Assembly (NCBI GenBank): GCA_021158865.1
Contig: JAGGSX010000114.1
Span: forward strand, 1-8,513
Length of the DNA stretch: 8,513 bases
Direction of reading: 5' to 3'
Origin: Thermoplasmata archaeon
GTDB lineage: Archaea; Thermoplasmatota; E2; UBA202; JdFR-43
Shown one piece after another: positions 5,463 through 8,513 of the stretch (within the stretch, counting starts at the first letter, position 1; each line of letters starts with the position of its first letter). The notes beneath the pieces are model-generated. The model ran no database searches, was not told the origin of the DNA, and saw only the letters and a program-made list of their open reading frames with translations. Made by a program: the position numbers and the translations under genes.

Positions 5463-8400
5463 TTATAGCCAGTGTGTAAAGTCTACTGTTTGGTCTGCTC
5501 CCTTGTTTCCAGCTATATCATATGCCGTTACTGTCAAAGTATATTTGTGTGGTAGCAAGTTGAAGTTGTGCCAGAATACTTGGTATGGTGATGATGCATC
5601 ATCATAAGCCATGCCATCTACTTCAAAGTGGACATAGTCAACGCCCGATGTTGCATCGCTTGCAGTTGCTTCAAATGTTATCTTGCCTATTATAATTGTT
5701 CCTCCAAGTGGATTTCTGAATAACTGCCTGCCCATGATGTATATGTATCCTGCCTGTGGTGTAACTATGCTCGCTGTTGGTGGTGTTGCGTCAATCTTGA
5801 ATTCTGGGCAATTACCTACATCTTCAACATTTCCAACCTGGTCAATGCTGTAATATTCAACTGTATGGCTACCATCTCCAGTAACCTGGAATCTTCCTGT
5901 ATAAAGTTGCCATGCACCTCCATCAATGCGATACCATGTCTGATATACACCAGATAAATCATCTGTTGCTGTCAGTTCCACTGCAACTGGTCCAGTATAC
6001 CACTCACCGTTTATATTTCCTGAAATCTTGCATGTTGTAACAGGCGGAGCTGTATCTGGCTTGATGTCAACTTTGATATCATCAACTTTCCATCCTATGT
6101 ATCCTGGAGTATATTCATTGTTGTTATCTGATATGAAGCGGAATCCAAATTGTATCACACTATCTGGACCAACCCATGGCTGTAAGTTAAGGCGGTATTC
6201 ATTCCATCCTGGCATTAAATCAACTCTGAATGGTGTTTCCCATGCCTGTGGTGTTCCATCGACTATTCTTCTTACACTGACAAAGCAACTGTCATTATCT
6301 GGGACAACGCTTCCATAGGCATAGAATACCAGCTGTGCCTCATAAGCCTGCTTCATGTCAAATTGAGGCGATATCAGCATGTCGTCCATCATATTCATGT
6401 ATGTCCACATTCCATGGTGATTCTTCTCACAAGCCCAGAATTGGCTGCCATTCAATGCTTCTGAATATGGTGGTCTCTCTCCTGCTCCATAAGGAACCTG
6501 TGGCTCACCACTTGCATCCTGAACATGCCATAAGTTCTTTGGAGCATGCGGTGTGCACCACTTCCAGCCGTGCTCGAAATCGTCATTGAATACCCACTTT
6601 ATCTCGCTTCCAGGTGTATAACCTCCAGCTATAACTTCGACATCATCAACGAACCATATTCCAAGATTCCCTGGATAACCTGGCTGATTTGCCCATCTGT
6701 GGAATGCTATTCTTACATCTGGATTTCCTGCAAACATGCTTAAGTCATACGTGAGCTTAGCAGGCATATATCCTCCCGGATATGGTGGCGCAGATTGATA
6801 CAAATTGTCTAAAGTCATCCAAGTTGCTCCTCCATCTGTGCTCACTTTAACATAATCTCCTTCCCAGTATCCTGGATATGCTCCATAATTATATGTCCAG
6901 AACTGCAATTTATACTGATATGGCTGCGAGAAGTCCAATGATGGTGAAATTAACCATTCATCCTGCGGGGCGTGTCCCCACCATAAGCCAGCTGAAGATG
7001 GTGAACTGTGATACCAGTAGCTAATATAATCCCACCAGCAGTTATAATAGTTAACTTCATTTGTATTCTTTATTCTCGTCCATCCATCAGGTGGGAATTG
7101 CACACTGAAATCTTCAAACAGTAATGTATCGCTTCCAGATGAAAGGTTCACATTATCAATATACCAGTAGTTTATGTCGAAACTGTCTCCACTGAAATAA
7201 AATCTTATATAGAATGTTGATGAGCCAATTCCATCACTTGCATCAAGATTTATTGTCGGGCTGTAATATCCACTGCTTGAAATATATTGATTCCATACAG
7301 TATTCCACGTTGAACCATCTGGACTGACTCTAACCTGTAGATAATATCCTCCAGCGAAATTGTTCACATAGCTTATGAATGATAGAGTTGCAGTTGTATA
7401 ACCGGTTGTATCAACAGGATTTAATTCTGCATAGCTATCTCCAACAAAGCTTGGAGACCAGCTGAATTTCAGTTCCGGTGATTCTCCTCCAGCATAATTT
7501 GAATTACTTATCATCCAGTTATCTAGATGGGCTGGGTCAAATGTCCATCTCTCCTGTGGTGTGAATTCTTCATACAATATCTCTTGTGGCTCAACATAAC
7601 TTGTATGGATTTGTTCCAATATTACATTGTCAATGAATACTCCTTCTTGATATCCTGATTCATCACTCTCAAATCTGAAGCGGAATGTGAAATGTTCTGT
7701 CATCCAAGATGCATTCATTATTGGTATTTCGACATGCTTCCAGCAGAATTCACCAGTTGCTTTATAAACCTCATACCATGATTGCCCTGAATCTGGTGAC
7801 ACTTCTACATAGAAGTAATCATAACCTGACTCGGCATCCAAGCACAGATCAAATTCAAGTTTCAATCCTTCTGCATCTGAAACATCAAATGGCGCACTGC
7901 ATGGCTCAACAGCTTCATCCCAGTTATCATCATAATGATATGAATCACCATCCCAATATCCTTCCGAAAGAACATTGTAGTGTCCACACTTTACAGGTTC
8001 AATATGCCAGTGGGTTGTATTTTCACCTGTTAAATCTTGAGTTGTCCAATCATTTATATATTCTCCAGTTTCTGGGTCTTTTGGATATTCAACTGGGTCA
8101 AGCCATTTTATATAGTATATATCCGTATATCCATCCATCCAATCATTATCTGGAACTTGGTCAGTTGATAAATCTGTTCTGACATCTATCTGATAATCTC
8201 CATATTCTGTCAATAAAGTTGTAAATGTTAATTCGGCTGGATTCTCGCCCGGTGTTGGCTGACCTGGAAGTGTAACATATTGAGTTTCATTATACACCAC
8301 TTGATTTGGAACGTACGCAATTACATTGATGTCATCAATATATAAACCGCTCCATTTCTCTGGCATATCTGGTTCCATATATCCCTTATCATCTGTCTCA

Positions 8401-8513
8401 TATATTGCGAATCCAATACCACATTTGTATCCCTGCGTAAACATCATTCCTGGATATCTATTCCTCCAATAATCTATCATTGGGAATATATCTCTAATGA
8501 AGAAATGCCTTCC
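5463..8513 (-). CDS. modular extracellular protein with jelly-roll and Ig-like repeats (5' end missing)
   Basis: The reading frame runs off the right edge: 11 more codons (GRHFFIRDIFP) precede the Met at 8480 without a stop, so that Met is internal and the true start is outside. Residue numbers count from that Met; 1005 residues follow. Jelly-roll modules of the cleaved-adhesin / choice-of-anchor J type end in similar strands: LYIDDINV (46-53, module incomplete), VFIDNVIL (281-288), WYIDNVNL (439-446), WFVDDVEV (609-616) and WKVDDIKV (797-804). Residues 56-126 look like a CARDB-type spacer. Residues 811-897 resemble an OmpL47-like Ig module (YRIDGGAWQLYTG, HTVEYYSID). Residues 899-1005 are a final Ig-like module (VHFEVDG, YTLTVTAYDIAGN) ending at the stop, with no membrane anchor. 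Low lysine, many D, Y and W, 11 cysteines and five N-glycosylation sequons fit export. A catalytic domain, perhaps a peptidase, could lie upstream. Any signal peptide is outside the window. Confidence 0.82.
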   Translation of the reverse strand, partial: GRHFFIRDIFPMIDYWRNRYPGMMFTQGYKCGIGFAIYETDDKGYMEPDMPEKWSGLYIDDINVIAYVPNQVVYNETQYVTLPGQPTPGENPAELTFTTLLTEYGDYQIDVRTDLSTDQVPDNDWMDGYTDIYYIKWLDPVEYPKDPETGEYINDWTTQDLTGENTTHWHIEPVKCGHYNVLSEGYWDGDSYHYDDNWDEAVEPCSAPFDVSDAEGLKLEFDLCLDAESGYDYFYVEVSPDSGQSWYEVYKATGEFCWKHVEIPIMNASWMTEHFTFRFRFESDESGYQEGVFIDNVILEQIHTSYVEPQEILYEEFTPQERWTFDPAHLDNWMISNSNYAGGESPELKFSWSPSFVGDSYAELNPVDTTGYTTATLSFISYVNNFAGGYYLQVRVSPDGSTWNTVWNQYISSSGYYSPTINLDASDGIGSSTFYIRFYFSGDSFDINYWYIDNVNLSSGSDTLLFEDFSVQFPPDGWTRIKNTNEVNYYNCWWDYISYWYHSSPSSAGLWWGHAPQDEWLISPSLDFSQPYQYKLQFWTYNYGAYPGYWEGDYVKVSTDGGATWMTLDNLYQSAPPYPGGYMPAKLTYDLSMFAGNPDVRIAFHRWANQPGYPGNLGIWFVDDVEVIAGGYTPGSEIKWVFNDDFEHGWKWCTPHAPKNLWHVQDASGEPQVPYGAGERPPYSEALNGSQFWACEKNHHGMWTYMNMMDDMLISPQFDMKQAYEAQLVFYAYGSVVPDNDSCFVSVRRIVDGTPQAWETPFRVDLMPGWNEYRLNLQPWVGPDSVIQFGFRFISDNNNEYTPGYIGWKVDDIKVDIKPDTAPPVTTCKISGNINGEWYTGPVAVELTATDDLSGVYQTWYRIDGGAWQLYTGRFQVTGDGSHTVEYYSIDQVGNVEDVGNCPEFKIDATPPTASIVTPQAGYIYIMGRQLFRNPLGGTIIIGKITFEATASDATSGVDYVHFEVDGMAYDDASSPYQVFWHNFNLLPHKYTLTVTAYDIAGNKGADQTVDFTHWL

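Noticed and set aside
7709..8182. 157-codon plus-strand open frame opposite the surface protein gene
   Set aside because: It is rich in His, Leu, Gln and Ser in a pattern expected from the complement of Asp-, Tyr- and Gly-rich codons, has no recognisable motif, and lies fully inside a well-supported gene.
5463..8480. Met at 8480 as the real start of the surface protein
   Set aside because: The frame stays open for 11 codons to the window edge, there is no signal peptide after this Met, and the first jelly-roll module would be cut in half.
1..8513. CRISPR array, transposon ends or prophage genes
   Set aside because: No regularly spaced repeats, terminal inverted repeats, transposase or phage-like genes were seen on either strand.

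Overview
This window looks like part of an AT-rich archaeal chromosome. The evidence is a tRNA-Ser without an encoded CCA, an archaeal-type CoaD fused to a DUF84 NTPase, a DUF131/TIGR00304 membrane protein, a PIN-ATPase-KH protein of the archaeal COG1855 type, and TATA-like boxes just ahead of genes that lack Shine-Dalgarno sites. The CoaD-DUF84 fusion and the style of the C-terminal Ig-like repeats in the large secreted protein suggest a Thermoplasmatota-like euryarchaeote. That placement is from memory of families, not from a search.

All seven genes I can support lie on the minus strand, so transcription runs from high to low coordinates. From 8513 down to 5463 is the 3' part of a very long gene for a modular extracellular protein, whose 5' end is outside the window. 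It consists of a string of jelly-roll (cleaved-adhesin / choice-of-anchor J-like) modules, then an OmpL47-like Ig module and a final Ig-like module. A 65-bp gap follows, holding an oligo-T terminator candidate and a TATA box.

From 5397 to 1071 is a compact housekeeping cluster. The PIN-ATPase-KH gene overlaps a Nudix hydrolase gene (ATGA). After 35 bp with its own TATA box comes uppS (cis-prenyltransferase). uppS overlaps the DUF131 membrane protein gene by 11 bp, and that gene overlaps a COG0731-like radical SAM gene (ATGA). After 27 bp comes the coaD-DUF84 fusion, and then tRNA-Ser(GCU) at the left edge.

The themes are RNA handling (PIN-ATPase-KH), nucleotide housecleaning (Nudix, DUF84), coenzyme A synthesis (CoaD) and polyprenyl lipid carrier synthesis (UppS). 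The last may serve glycosylation of surface proteins such as the neighbouring one. Most of the window is ordinary archaeal core genome. The least explained part is the truncated multi-module surface protein. No mobile element, CRISPR array or defence system is visible, and there is no gene-free stretch longer than about 65 bp.
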